Shown here: piece after piece, positions 12,552-22,071 of the stretch
Numbering within the stretch: the first letter of the stretch is position 1
Layout of the letters: every line of letters starts with the position of its first letter
Origin: Demequina sp.
GTDB taxonomy: Bacteria > Actinomycetota > Actinomycetes > Actinomycetales > Demequinaceae
Assembly (NCBI RefSeq): GCF_016278775.1
Contig: NZ_JADQBF010000055.1
Coordinates: 1 to 60,113, forward strand
DNA length: 60,113 bases
Reading direction: 5' to 3'
The notes under the pieces: generated by a model
The model's input: the letters and a program-made list of their open reading frames with translations, nothing else
Database searches by the model: none
What the model was told of the DNA's origin: nothing
Position numbers and translations under genes: made by a program

Positions 12552-13622
12552 ATGGACGACGTCGCACGCAGAGCCCAGGTAGATGAGGTCATCGCGACCG
12601 CTCTGGAACAGCTCGCAGCCGACATTGCGCCAGCCACACACAGCCCAGAAGAACTGCTGGCCCCTGTGGCGACGCTGGCAGCCAAGGGCAAGCGCGTGAG
12701 GGCGCTCCTGGTGCTCACTGCGTACGACGCGTGTGGCGGGCACGAGCCGGACCGTGCACTTCGAGTGGCAGGCGCGGTCGAGCTCTTCCAGACCGCAGCG
12801 CTCATCCACGACGACGTCCTCGACCGCTCGGACACACGTCGAGGCATGCCGTCGACGCATCGCAGCCTGGAGGCGCTTCACTCGTCGCAGGGGTGGCTGG
12901 GCGATCCGGAGCGGTTCGGCACGGGTGCCGCGATTCTTGCGGGCGACCTCGCGCTCATGGCGTGTCATCACCTGCTCACCGCAGGCATTGCCGGCCTGCC
13001 AGGCAAGGTCGCGTCGGCCGTCGGCGGTCGCTTCTCCTCCATGGCCACCCTGTGCACGGCCGGCCAGTACCTCGACATCCGTCTCGCGGCACAGCCGTTG
13101 GAGTCTCTCGGCGCGCACACGGACGCCATTGTGGCGACGATGCGCGCAAAGACGGCTTCGTATACGGCCGAGGGGCCACTCGCGCTGGGGGCCGCACTTG
13201 CCGGGCTGCCTCCCGAGACCGTCGACGAGTGGGCCGCCGTGGGTGTCCCCCTGGGCATCGCCTTCCAGTTGCGGGACGACCTCTTGGGCGCGGTGGGGGC
13301 GCCAGAGACGACGGGCAAGCCCGCAGGTGACGACGTGCGGGAGGGCAAGCGCACCTTGCTGCTCTCCCTGGGTCTCGACCGCGCCGACGCGAAGGGCCGG
13401 GAGGTGCTCATGGCTGCGGTCGGCAACGAATCGGCCGACGCATCGGACATCGCCGCCGCCGTGGGCGTGCTGAGGACTTCGGGAGCGGTGCAGGCCGTCG
13501 AGGAGCGGATTGACGATTACGCGCAGCGCTCTCGGGAGGCGCTCGGTTCCCTCGTCATGGACGACGCCCAGCGCGCTCGGCTCGAAGGTCTCATCGACTC
13601 GACGGTCTCCCGCGCGTCCTAG
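12552..13622 (+). CDS. Polyprenyl diphosphate synthase (probable geranylgeranyl diphosphate synthase)
   Basis: Trans-isoprenyl diphosphate synthase of 356 residues that condenses isopentenyl diphosphate with an allylic diphosphate. The first aspartate-rich motif is LIHDDVLDRSDTRRG (DDxxD), the second lies in FQLRDDLLGAVG, and the following GKPAGDDVREGKRT matches the actinobacterial IdsA/GGPP synthase pattern. It is in the position of idsA2 (Rv2173) in the conserved order. Product chain length cannot be read with certainty. The start has a TANNNT hexamer 6 bases upstream and no ribosome site. Confidence 0.87.
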   Translation: MDDVARRAQVDEVIATALEQLAADIAPATHSPEELLAPVATLAAKGKRVRALLVLTAYDACGGHEPDRALRVAGAVELFQTAALIHDDVLDRSDTRRGMPSTHRSLEALHSSQGWLGDPERFGTGAAILAGDLALMACHHLLTAGIAGLPGKVASAVGGRFSSMATLCTAGQYLDIRLAAQPLESLGAHTDAIVATMRAKTASYTAEGPLALGAALAGLPPETVDEWAAVGVPLGIAFQLRDDLLGAVGAPETTGKPAGDDVREGKRTLLLSLGLDRADAKGREVLMAAVGNESADASDIAAAVGVLRTSGAVQAVEERIDDYAQRSREALGSLVMDDAQRARLEGLIDSTVSRAS

Positions 13623-13661
13623 TCCCGTCGCGCGCAGGCGCTGCCCGCCGACGCTGGGTGA

Positions 13662-14003
13662 CTAGAAGACGGTCTGGGCAAGCCTTCTCACGGGGGCGCG
13701 CTTGCCGGATCGCAAGGCATCCAGCGGCGTGGCATCCAGTTCGTCGTGGACGCTCGTGAGCCATTCGACAATGACGTCGTCGCTGAGGCCAGCGTCTGCC
13801 AAGACGATGACGGTGCCGCGCACCGTGGCGAGCACCTCTGGGCCCTCTTCACCGTCGATGATCTGCCCGGCTGGCAGGTACAGCGCGTTGTTCTCCCCGC
13901 GCCTCACGGCGATCAGGTAGCGCTCTCGCAAGAGCTCCCTGACGCGGGACAACGGCACGCCAAGCACCTCGGCGCACTCGGGAACACTCAACCATTCGCT
14001 CAC
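13662..14003 (-). CDS. Rv2175c-type DNA-binding protein
   Basis: A 113-residue protein with an N-terminal winged-helix/excisionase-like domain (residues 1-55: SEWLSVPECAEVLGVPLSRV, then RELLRERYL), followed by an Rv2175c C-terminal domain. In M. tuberculosis Rv2175c binds DNA and is a substrate of the adjacent kinase PknL; here a PASTA kinase lies 1.3 kb away in the matching position. The GTG at 14003 fits the family N terminus, but the upstream ribosome site is weak. It is divergent from the LysM gene. Confidence 0.78.
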   Translation of the reverse strand: MSEWLSVPECAEVLGVPLSRVRELLRERYLIAVRRGENNALYLPAGQIIDGEEGPEVLATVRGTVIVLADAGLSDDVIVEWLTSVHDELDATPLDALRSGKRAPVRRLAQTVF

Positions 14004-14130
14004 GTGCCAAGCGTAGCGAGCCGCGTCCCATGTGTTGTGCGCCCCCACATCACCGGCTACAGTCACATATGTCCCAATTGTCACATGCGCCCCGTGAGTA
14101 TCGCGGCGACGCGTCACGCAAGGAGCCGTC

Positions 14131-15213
14131 ATGGACACGCGCACCGCAACCCGCAGGGCCATCGCCACGTCGCTGACCGCCGCCGCGCTTGCCATGGTCT
14201 CCCTACCGGCGCAAGCGCACACGGACCACGTGGTCGCGCCAGGCGACACGGTGTCGGGCCTGGCCGCGACGTACGGGGTTCCCGCCGTGAGCATCATGGA
14301 GGCCAACGACCTCAACGCGTCCGCCACCATCTACATCGGCGAGCGCCTCACCATCCCCACCTCATCGCCTGCGCACGCCCCCGTCACGCACGTCGTGGTG
14401 CGCGGCGACACCGTGTGGGACATCGCCGCGGCCTACGGAGTGACCGTCGCGCACATCCGCCAGGCCAACGCCCTGAACGCGGCGGCGACCATCCGCATCG
14501 GACAGACGCTCGCGATCCCCGGCGCCACAACCTCGCCCTCCACACCAGAACTCACCGCCACCGCTCCATCGCTCACCTATGTCGTCAGGAGCGGGGACAC
14601 CGTGTGGTCAATAGCGACTCGCCACGGCACCACCGTGGCGGCGATCGCTGACGCAAACGCCTTGAAGGACCCCGGAGTGATTCGCGTCGGCCAAGCGCTG
14701 ACGGTGCCTGGAGGCGCCCCCACGGGGCTCGTCCCAGACACCTTCCTTGGCCGCACATATCCCGCCGACGTGGTGGCGGCTGCCAACGTCAACAAGGCGA
14801 CGCTCAACGCGATGGACGTCCCCAGTCGCACACAGATGCAACACCTGGTGATCGACACGGCCAACAGCATGGGAGTGGACCCCGCCCTCGCCCAGGCGAT
14901 CGCCTACCAGGAGTCCGGCTTCAATCAGCGAGCGGTCTCCCCCGCTAACGCCATTGGATGCATGCAGGTGATCCCCACCTCTGGCGAATGGGCCTCCGAC
15001 CTGGTAGGACGAGAGCTCGACCTGCTGGTGCCAGAAGACAATGTGACCGCCGGGGTGGCGATACTGCGCCGTCTTCAGCGCGATGGCACCGATCTCGATA
15101 CGGCGATTGCTGGGTACTACCAGGGAGAAAGATCGGTCAGGACACGTGGAATGAACTCTGACACGGTGCGGTACGTTGCATCAGTGAAAGCATTGATGTC
15201 CCGTTTCGACTAG
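14131..15213 (+). CDS. Secreted LysM-repeat lytic transglycosylase-like protein
   Basis: A 360-residue exported cell-wall enzyme. A signal peptide (about residues 1-30, with cleavage near AQA-H) is followed by three LysM repeats at roughly 32-77, 84-130 and 148-193, each with the V-x-x-GDTV-x-x-IA pattern, and a C-terminal goose-lysozyme/SLT-type domain with YQESGFNQRAVSPANAIG, where the Glu is the likely catalytic acid. AAGGAG lies 5 bases before the ATG. The role is probably peptidoglycan cleavage beside the PASTA kinase gene that follows. Confidence 0.86.
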   Translation: MDTRTATRRAIATSLTAAALAMVSLPAQAHTDHVVAPGDTVSGLAATYGVPAVSIMEANDLNASATIYIGERLTIPTSSPAHAPVTHVVVRGDTVWDIAAAYGVTVAHIRQANALNAAATIRIGQTLAIPGATTSPSTPELTATAPSLTYVVRSGDTVWSIATRHGTTVAAIADANALKDPGVIRVGQALTVPGGAPTGLVPDTFLGRTYPADVVAAANVNKATLNAMDVPSRTQMQHLVIDTANSMGVDPALAQAIAYQESGFNQRAVSPANAIGCMQVIPTSGEWASDLVGRELDLLVPEDNVTAGVAILRRLQRDGTDLDTAIAGYYQGERSVRTRGMNSDTVRYVASVKALMSRFD

Positions 15214-15258
15214 ATCACCATCGGAACGGCGTCCCACCTTTTGACCATCCCGACTCCG

Positions 15259-15264
15259 TAGAAT
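15259..15264 (+). promoter_or_regulatory. Candidate -10 element of the PASTA kinase gene
   Basis: TAGAAT followed by GTGACT (6 bases) and the GTG at 15271. A TTGACC at 15241-15246 is only 12 bases upstream, too close for a standard -35. Confidence 0.5.
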
Positions 15265-15270
15265 GTGACT

Positions 15271-17223
15271 GTGGCCGAGACGATAACCGACCCCATGCTC
15301 GGCCGTCTGATCGACGGCCGCTACGAGGTGCGCGAACGCGTCGCCTCTGGCGGCATGGCGACCGTGTACCTCGCGCTTGATCGACGCCTGGAACGGCTCG
15401 TGGCCGTCAAGGTGATGCACGCGGATCTTGGCTCAGAGACGGAACGCCAAGAGTTCGCCTCCCGCTTCCGACGCGAAGCCAAGGCCTCCGCTCGATTGAC
15501 CCACCCAGGCATGGTGAGGGTGTACGACCAAGGCACCGACGGCGACATCTCGTACCTCACCATGGAGTACGTCGACGGCGAGAACCTGCGAGCCAGGTTT
15601 CACCACGAGTCGACCCTGCCGGTGGGCGAGGCGCTCACCATCGTTGAATCAGTGCTCGACGCGCTCAGCGCGGCTCACCGCAAGGGACTGGTGCACCGCG
15701 ACGTCAAGCCGGAGAACGTCCTGATCGACGAGGACGGTCGCCCCAAACTGGCCGACTTCGGTTTGGCGCGCGCCGTCACCGAGGTCACGGCAACGTCCAC
15801 GGGAACCATCATGGGCACCGTCGCCTACTTGGGCCCGGAACTGGTCGCGAACGGCACCGCAGATTCCCGCACGGACGTGTACGCGACAGGGATACTGCTC
15901 TTCGAGGCCCTCACTGGCCGGCAGCCCTTCACCGCCCCCAGCGCGATCGAGGTGGCGGCCCGCCACGTCCACGAGGACATCCCCGCGCCTTCGACGTACG
16001 TCCCCTGGCTTCCTGCGGAGATCGACGACCTCGTGCTGGCCTTGGCGGCCCGCGAACCGGACAAGCGCCCAGCCGACGCTGGGGCCGCACTGACGATGTT
16101 GCGGCAGACGCGCGCCATGATCGACGACCCCACTCTCGACCGCCGCGCCGATCCCCCGTCTGGCACGGTGCCCGTGGTGGATGACGACACCACGATCCTC
16201 GATCAGGTTCCGACCGGTTCCACCATTTCGCTGCCCATCGGTGCTGGCATGCCAGCCTTCGCTCCCATCGACGTCGAGATCATCGACGATGACCCGGAGG
16301 CGCTGGAGCCGATTCAAGAGAACAGGCGTGTGGGGCTATGGGTGGGCGCCCTCGTGACGGCACTGCTCGTGCTCCTCGGCCTCGGCGCCTGGTGGTACAC
16401 GACTCAGGGCCCGGGCGCATACACGACCGTGCCCCCCGTGGCAGGCGAGACGTCGAGCGATGCCAGGGCGATTCTCGAGAGCGCGGGCCTCGGCGTCGTC
16501 ACCTTGTCCGACTTCTCCGACGACGTCCCCGCCGGATTGGTGGTCCGCACCGACCCAGGTGCGCAGGAACAAATCGGCAAGGGCGAGACCGTCAAGATGG
16601 TCGTGTCCAAGGGCCAGCGCATGGAGGTGGTGCCCAACGTGGTGGGCATCCTTGAGGCCGACGCTTTGGACCTCTTGGGCGACGAGGGCTTCAGCGTGGG
16701 CACCAAGGACTCCGTCTACGACGACGGCGCACCAGAGGGCGAGATCCTCTCGACCTCTCCTGCTGCCGAGGAGTCGGTGCCGTGGAACACGCCCATCGAC
16801 CTGGTCATCTCCAAGGGCCCGCAACCGATCGTGGTGCCGGACGTGACGGGACTCAGCGAGGAACGCGCCAAGAATCTCCTGGATAGCTTCGCGATGGTCG
16901 TGGCCGTCGAGTACGGGCGCGACAACACGGTGGAAAAGGGCGAGGTGTATGCCACCGACCCCGCGCCAGGAGCCGATTCGACCCGCACCGCCGCGATCAC
17001 GCTGTGGGTGTCTGAAGGCAAACCGTGGGTCGAGGTCCCGAGCTTCTACGAACTCGAGGTGGACGTGGCGCAAGCCCGTGCCGACGACCTCGGGCTGGTG
17101 GTGGAGTGGAAGCCGTACAACGCGTTCCCGTGGACCAAGAAGGAGTTTGTTGCCGATCAGAGCATCAAGGAGGGCAAGCGGGTCGAAGAGGGCACGACGA
17201 TCACCCTCTACTACGACAGTTAG
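15271..17223 (+). CDS. PASTA-domain Ser/Thr protein kinase (PknL position)
   Basis: Membrane eukaryotic-type Ser/Thr kinase of 650 residues. The kinase domain (about 15-275) has VASGGMATV, K47 in VAVK, HRDVKPENVL with catalytic D144, DFGLA and GTVAYLGPE. A juxtamembrane linker leads to one membrane helix (about 355-376) and four extracellular PASTA repeats, which sense peptidoglycan in relatives. The GTG at 15271 is preferred over the GTG at 15265 because a -10-like TAGAAT ends 6 bases upstream and no ribosome site exists for either. It holds the chromosomal position of pknL (Rv2176), but PknL, as I recall, lacks PASTA repeats. Confidence 0.9.
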   Translation: MAETITDPMLGRLIDGRYEVRERVASGGMATVYLALDRRLERLVAVKVMHADLGSETERQEFASRFRREAKASARLTHPGMVRVYDQGTDGDISYLTMEYVDGENLRARFHHESTLPVGEALTIVESVLDALSAAHRKGLVHRDVKPENVLIDEDGRPKLADFGLARAVTEVTATSTGTIMGTVAYLGPELVANGTADSRTDVYATGILLFEALTGRQPFTAPSAIEVAARHVHEDIPAPSTYVPWLPAEIDDLVLALAAREPDKRPADAGAALTMLRQTRAMIDDPTLDRRADPPSGTVPVVDDDTTILDQVPTGSTISLPIGAGMPAFAPIDVEIIDDDPEALEPIQENRRVGLWVGALVTALLVLLGLGAWWYTTQGPGAYTTVPPVAGETSSDARAILESAGLGVVTLSDFSDDVPAGLVVRTDPGAQEQIGKGETVKMVVSKGQRMEVVPNVVGILEADALDLLGDEGFSVGTKDSVYDDGAPEGEILSTSPAAEESVPWNTPIDLVISKGPQPIVVPDVTGLSEERAKNLLDSFAMVVAVEYGRDNTVEKGEVYATDPAPGADSTRTAAITLWVSEGKPWVEVPSFYELEVDVAQARADDLGLVVEWKPYNAFPWTKKEFVADQSIKEGKRVEEGTTITLYYDS

Positions 17224-17234
17224 TCGTCCTGAGG

Positions 17235-19337
17235 TCACCACTGTGCGAACAGCTCAGTGGCGAGGTTGCGCCACTTTCGCAGGCCCCAGTCCTCGCCCGC
17301 GCGCCCGCCGCGGCGATCAGAAAGCCATTGATCAATCTCCCCCGCGGGAATGGGCCGACAAAGGTGGTACCCCTGGGCGTCGTCGCACCCGTACGCGGAG
17401 AGGTGTTCCAGCACTTCGGCGTTCTCCACGCCCTCCGCGACGATCGTCAGCCCGAGGTTGTGCCCCAAGTCGATGACGCTATGCACGATCAGCGCGTCGC
17501 TGGTGTCCTCATGCATCGTCATGACAAAGGACTTGTCGATCTTCAGTTCGGAGATGGGCAGGTTTTTCAGCTGGCCAAGGCTGGTGTAGCCAACCCCGAA
17601 GTCGTCAATCGAGATCTCCACTCCAAGATCAGCAAGCCCCCGCAGAAGCCGGGACGCACGCTCCGGATCGGCCATGATCGCCGACTCGGTGATCTCCAAC
17701 TTCAGCAACGCGGCCGGCACGCCGTGAGCCTCCAAGAGCTCCTCTACGCTGCGCGGCAGGTGCTCGTCCAGGAGACTCCTGGCGGACAGATTCACCGCCA
17801 CCTGAAGGGGTGCCCCTTCATCGACCCAGGACCTCGCCTGGGACAACGCGGAGTTCAGCACAAACCGCGTGAGCGGGCCAATCAGCCCCGTGTACTCGGC
17901 CAACGGCACAAAGTCATCGGGGTACACCGCGCCGCGCGTGGGGTGCTCCCATCGCACGAGCGCCTCCACTCCGGTCACCTCGCCAGACCCCATGTCCAAC
18001 GTGGGTTGATAATGCAAGAAGAGTTCATCGTTCTCGATCGCGTGGCGCAACTCTCCCAGGAGCACGAGCCGCTCGGGCGAATGGGTATCGGTGTCTGACT
18101 CATAGGCAACGACCCCTAGATCGCTGCCCTTCGCGACATACATGGCGGTGTCCGCGTGCTGCAGCAGGGTGGAGGCATCGCTGCCATGCCGTCCAGAGAT
18201 GACCACGCCAATACTTGCCTCCACTTCGAGCTCGACGCCCTCCACGTGGAAGGGACTCTCGAGAGCCTCCTGGAGGGCGTCTGCGACCCGTGTGGCCGCG
18301 GCCAAGGAGCCGACGTTCGGAAGCAAGATGGCGAACTCGTCCCCCCCGAGCCGAGCGACCGTATCGCTGCTCCTCAGCCGTGTCTGCAGTCGGGGGCCGA
18401 TCTGGCGAAGAAGAACGTCACCATAGTGGTGACCGAACGTGTCATTGACTTCCTTGAACCTATCAAGATCCATGAGGAGCAGACCGGTCGTCGCGCCCGT
18501 GCGTGCGCCCGCCTTGAGCAATTCGTCGAGGCGGTCGCCCATGAGCGTCCGATTCGGGAGACTCGTAAGCCCGTCGTGCATGGACGCATACAGGGCGCCC
18601 GCGCGCTCGGCGTCGAGGAGCTTTCGATAGCCCCGGGTGATGGCGGCCAGCCCTGCAACCATGAGCAGCCCAATGATGAACACGAGAGGGACGAGTCCGC
18701 GCACGGTGTCATGAAGGTTCTGCACCTCCTGGATCCGCGCCATCGCCACCACGTGCTCCCGGTCGGCTTCGCCTTGGACCAGTACGACAATGGCGTTGAA
18801 CTCCGGGTCCACCTCTTGCCCGGCGATCCGCGACACCTCCATGGTGTCATTGCGATCAACCGCGGCAAACATCTCCTCGATCGAGCTCAAGTAGCGGTCG
18901 TGACGGCTTCTCGCACGCTGAATCAGGGTCCGCTGCTCCGGCCCGGCGTCGCCGTACGCCTGCTGGAAGGCTGCCACCAAATCCGCCGACGCCGCATTGA
19001 AGTCTGCGCGCACACTGACGCTGGGATTCAGTCGGTACTTGTGGGCCAGTGCCTCCTCCGCCGCTACCGCCGCGGCCGCGCGGTCGAAGGCTTGAGACTG
19101 CCTGCTGGCCTCGGTCGCCGCCGCCGCGGCTCGCGCCGCCAACTGCGACGACCATATGGCGAACAAGCTCACCATGAGGAGCACGACGACGATGCCTACT
19201 CCGGCCAACCGACTCCGTCGAGCCTGACGCTTTGCCGTGTTCTTGCTTCCCGAGTCTCCGCTCGTGGGTCCCCCGCCCGCGCGAAAACGGCTTGGGACAA
19301 TGTGGAACCAAGCAGCACCTCGCCATTGAAGTCGCAT
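17235..19337 (-). CDS. Membrane GGDEF-EAL cyclic-di-GMP enzyme
   Basis: A 700-residue protein with two membrane helices (about 45-63 and 214-234) framing an extracytoplasmic four-helix-bundle sensor rich in Ala and Arg. The diguanylate cyclase domain has intact GGDEF (331-335) and an inhibitory-site R-x-x-D (R322-D325); the phosphodiesterase domain has intact EAL (458-460), DFGVGYTSL and the late EGVEN. Both activities are therefore possible. The ATG at 19337 has AGGA upstream. It lies 50 bp after aroG on the same strand and is convergent with the kinase gene. Confidence 0.9.
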   Translation of the reverse strand: MRLQWRGAAWFHIVPSRFRAGGGPTSGDSGSKNTAKRQARRSRLAGVGIVVVLLMVSLFAIWSSQLAARAAAAATEASRQSQAFDRAAAAVAAEEALAHKYRLNPSVSVRADFNAASADLVAAFQQAYGDAGPEQRTLIQRARSRHDRYLSSIEEMFAAVDRNDTMEVSRIAGQEVDPEFNAIVVLVQGEADREHVVAMARIQEVQNLHDTVRGLVPLVFIIGLLMVAGLAAITRGYRKLLDAERAGALYASMHDGLTSLPNRTLMGDRLDELLKAGARTGATTGLLLMDLDRFKEVNDTFGHHYGDVLLRQIGPRLQTRLRSSDTVARLGGDEFAILLPNVGSLAAATRVADALQEALESPFHVEGVELEVEASIGVVISGRHGSDASTLLQHADTAMYVAKGSDLGVVAYESDTDTHSPERLVLLGELRHAIENDELFLHYQPTLDMGSGEVTGVEALVRWEHPTRGAVYPDDFVPLAEYTGLIGPLTRFVLNSALSQARSWVDEGAPLQVAVNLSARSLLDEHLPRSVEELLEAHGVPAALLKLEITESAIMADPERASRLLRGLADLGVEISIDDFGVGYTSLGQLKNLPISELKIDKSFVMTMHEDTSDALIVHSVIDLGHNLGLTIVAEGVENAEVLEHLSAYGCDDAQGYHLCRPIPAGEIDQWLSDRRGGRAGEDWGLRKWRNLATELFAQW

Positions 19338-19386
19338 GCGAGTCCTATCGGGCTCGAATGGGGGTGTGTAAGGAAACCCCCTTGCG

Positions 19387-20775
19387 CTAGTCGTCCACCT
19401 GCAACTGCTCCAGCGGAATCTGGTTGCGCTGCGACAACAGTTCGGACACCAGGAACGCCATCTCGAGCGACTGCTCGTGGTTGAGGCGCGGGTCAACCTT
19501 AGTCTCGTAGCGCCGCGCCAGGCCCAAGTCGTCGATCTCGGCTGTGCCGCCCATGACCTCGGTGACGTCGTCGCCGGTGAGCTCCACGTGCAGTCCTCCG
19601 GGGACGGTGTCGAGCTCCCTGTGCACCTCGAAGAAGCCCTTGACCTCGTCCAGGATCGTGTCGAATCGGCGCGTCTTGAAGCCGGAGTCTGAGGTGAAGG
19701 TGTTGCCGTGCATGGGGTCCGTCAACCACGTGACCGCCACACCGGCGTCGCGCACACCCTCCACGATTCCAGGAAGCACGTCACGCACTTTGTCCGCCCC
19801 CATGCGGGCCACGAAGGTGATGCGACCGGGGATGTTCTCAGGATTGAGGCGTTCGGCGAGGGCCACGGCATCCGCCGCCGTGCTCGCAGGCCCCAACTTG
19901 ATGCCGATGGGGTTGTGAATCTTCGACATGAACTCCACGTGGGCGCCGTCTAGCTGACGGGTGCGCTCGCCGATCCACAAGAAGTGCGCCGAGCAGTCGT
20001 AGGGCAAGCCTGAGCGCGAGTCGATGCGGGTGAGCGCACGCTCGTAGTCGAGAAGGAGCGCCTCGTGGCTCGAGAAGAACTCGACGGTCTTGAGCGCGTC
20101 GAAGTCCCCGCCTGCTGCCTCCATGAAGCGCACGGCGCGGTCGATCTCCCCCGCCACCTTGTCGTAGGCCGCGTACGCGGGGTTCGCCGCGAAGCCGCGA
20201 TTCCATTGGTGCACACGGCGCAGGTCAGCAAATCCACCCGTGGTGAAGGCCCTGATGAGATTGAGGGTGGATGCCGACACGTGGTAGGCGTCAACCAGCC
20301 GCTCGGGGTTGGGAATCCGAGACTCCGGCTCGAAAGACGAGTGGTTGACGATGTCGCCGCGGTACGCGGGCAACGTCACGCCGTCCCTTGTCTCCCAGTC
20401 GGAGGAGCGCGGCTTCGCGTACTGGCCGGCCATCCTGCCGATCTTCACGACGGGTGTCGACGCGCCGTACGTCAGGATCACGGCCATCTGCAGGATCGTT
20501 CTGATCTTGTTGCGGATGCGGTCAGCCGTCGCCTCGGCGAAGATCTCGGCGCAGTCCCCGCCTTGAAGCACGAAGGCATCGCCAGCCCCTGCGGCGGCGA
20601 GGTGGCCACGCAACACGTCGGCCTCTCCCGCGAACACGAGCGGCGGCACCTGCTTGAGCCTGCCGACGGCCCGTTGGAGGGCGTCGGCGTCTGGCCACGC
20701 CGGCTGCTGCCTGGCCTCGCACGCGAGGTAGCTGTCGACGCCAGCGGCGACGAGCCTCTCGTCTGCGGTGGTCAT
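19387..20775 (-). CDS. aroG: Class II 3-deoxy-7-phosphoheptulonate (DAHP) synthase
   Basis: First enzyme of the shikimate pathway, condensing phosphoenolpyruvate and erythrose-4-phosphate; 462 residues, the normal length for the plant-like class II family. Diagnostic segments include FVLQGGDCAEIF, GRMAGQYAKPRSS and the metal-site histidine region WLTDPMHGNT. The ATG overlaps the stop of the PFK gene by 4 bases (ATGA), indicating translational coupling. Gene position matches Rv2178c. Feedback sites cannot be judged from the sequence alone. Confidence 0.95.
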   Translation of the reverse strand: MTTADERLVAAGVDSYLACEARQQPAWPDADALQRAVGRLKQVPPLVFAGEADVLRGHLAAAGAGDAFVLQGGDCAEIFAEATADRIRNKIRTILQMAVILTYGASTPVVKIGRMAGQYAKPRSSDWETRDGVTLPAYRGDIVNHSSFEPESRIPNPERLVDAYHVSASTLNLIRAFTTGGFADLRRVHQWNRGFAANPAYAAYDKVAGEIDRAVRFMEAAGGDFDALKTVEFFSSHEALLLDYERALTRIDSRSGLPYDCSAHFLWIGERTRQLDGAHVEFMSKIHNPIGIKLGPASTAADAVALAERLNPENIPGRITFVARMGADKVRDVLPGIVEGVRDAGVAVTWLTDPMHGNTFTSDSGFKTRRFDTILDEVKGFFEVHRELDTVPGGLHVELTGDDVTEVMGGTAEIDDLGLARRYETKVDPRLNHEQSLEMAFLVSELLSQRNQIPLEQLQVDD

Positions 20776-21971
20776 GACTGCCCGATGTCAGCCAAGAGAT
20801 CGACGTACCAAGAGGTGGACGTGTCGAAGGGCTTGTGGCCCGCAATCCGGGGGAACGCAATCGCCTTCAAACGGCCGCCGTCCTCCTCGTCGTGCCCAAT
20901 CACGCCGGGCTCGCCGCGCAGGGCGGACTCGACGGCGAAGTCGGTCATGGACTTGATAAGGCGCAGATCTTCCTTGTTGGCGCGCGCTGAACGCGAGAAG
21001 TAACCGGACTTCTGCACCATCACCTTCTCGGCGCCCAGGCGGTCGGCAAACTGCTGAGCGAACCAGTTGCCAGGGTTGATGTCGTCTAGTCGCACGTGGC
21101 CGAACGGGTCGCGTGCCACCTCGCCGCCTGACTCCTCGATCTCCTTGATGATTTCCGGCACGCCAGCGCCCTCTGACAAGAAGATGTTGACGTTACCCAC
21201 CGTATCCATGACGGCCTTGAGGCGCGTGGCCTCTGCGTCCAGGTCGATCGACGCCTCCGGCACGTACAGGGCGTGGATGTCCCACCGCTCCTTGGTCAGG
21301 CCGATGCCTGGCACAAACTCCAGGGTGTTCAGCCACTCGCGGTACTTCATGCCGGCCGCGGCCGTCAGCCAGCCACACGCACGGCCCATGACCTCGTGAA
21401 CGATGAGCATGCGGGGGCCTGACCGGTGTTCGCCGATGACGTTCTGAGCGAACACGGAAGCCTGCTCGGCAGCGGACCATGCGCCGAGCGACTGCTTGAT
21501 CGGCACCACGTCGTTGTCGATCGTCTTGGGAAGCCCCACCACGGTTAGCTCGTAGCCGTTCTCGTGAAGGTAGGCGGCAAGGTCGGCCGCGGTCGTGTTG
21601 GTGTCATCGCCGCCAATAGTGTGAAGCACGTCCACGCCGTCGGCCTTGAGCTGCTCAGCGGCGACGGCGAGGGGGTCTTGGCCCTCCTTGACCAGGCCGC
21701 GCTTGACGCAGTCGGCCACGTTGGTGAGCTTGACGCGCGAGTTGCCGATGGGCGAGCCGCCGAACTCGTGAAGGATGCCCGCCTTGGCTCGCACCTCATC
21801 GGAGATGACGATCTTCTTGCCCTGCAACAGGCCCCAGTATCCGTGCTCGTAGGCGATGATCTCCACGTCGGGCGCGACCTCGGTGTAGCGACCAATGAGG
21901 CCACCGACGGCGGACGACAGGCAGGGGGCGAAGCCTCCGGCGGTGAGCAACGCGACACGACGAACGGACAT
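20772..21971 (-). CDS. pfp: 6-phosphofructokinase, probably pyrophosphate-dependent
   Basis: A 399-residue glycolytic enzyme phosphorylating fructose-6-phosphate. The phosphoryl-donor loop reads GGDDTNT; Asp at the position where ATP-using enzymes have Gly (GGDGS) is the established marker of pyrophosphate dependence. The catalytic block is PKTIDNDV and the sugar-phosphate block MGRACGWLT. It lies between plsC and aroG on the same strand, with a 4-base overlap into aroG, so glycolytic flux and shikimate entry are expressed together. AAAGG lies 8 bases before the ATG. Confidence 0.9.
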   Translation of the reverse strand: MSVRRVALLTAGGFAPCLSSAVGGLIGRYTEVAPDVEIIAYEHGYWGLLQGKKIVISDEVRAKAGILHEFGGSPIGNSRVKLTNVADCVKRGLVKEGQDPLAVAAEQLKADGVDVLHTIGGDDTNTTAADLAAYLHENGYELTVVGLPKTIDNDVVPIKQSLGAWSAAEQASVFAQNVIGEHRSGPRMLIVHEVMGRACGWLTAAAGMKYREWLNTLEFVPGIGLTKERWDIHALYVPEASIDLDAEATRLKAVMDTVGNVNIFLSEGAGVPEIIKEIEESGGEVARDPFGHVRLDDINPGNWFAQQFADRLGAEKVMVQKSGYFSRSARANKEDLRLIKSMTDFAVESALRGEPGVIGHDEEDGGRLKAIAFPRIAGHKPFDTSTSWYVDLLADIGQS

Positions 21972-22071
21972 GCGACAAGCCTTTCAGAAGAGGGTTTTCC
22001 CGCTCATTCTAGGGGCGGGGCGTGGGCTGCTGCGCGACGCAGGTCCCGTGGACGGCGAACGGTGCGGGCGG

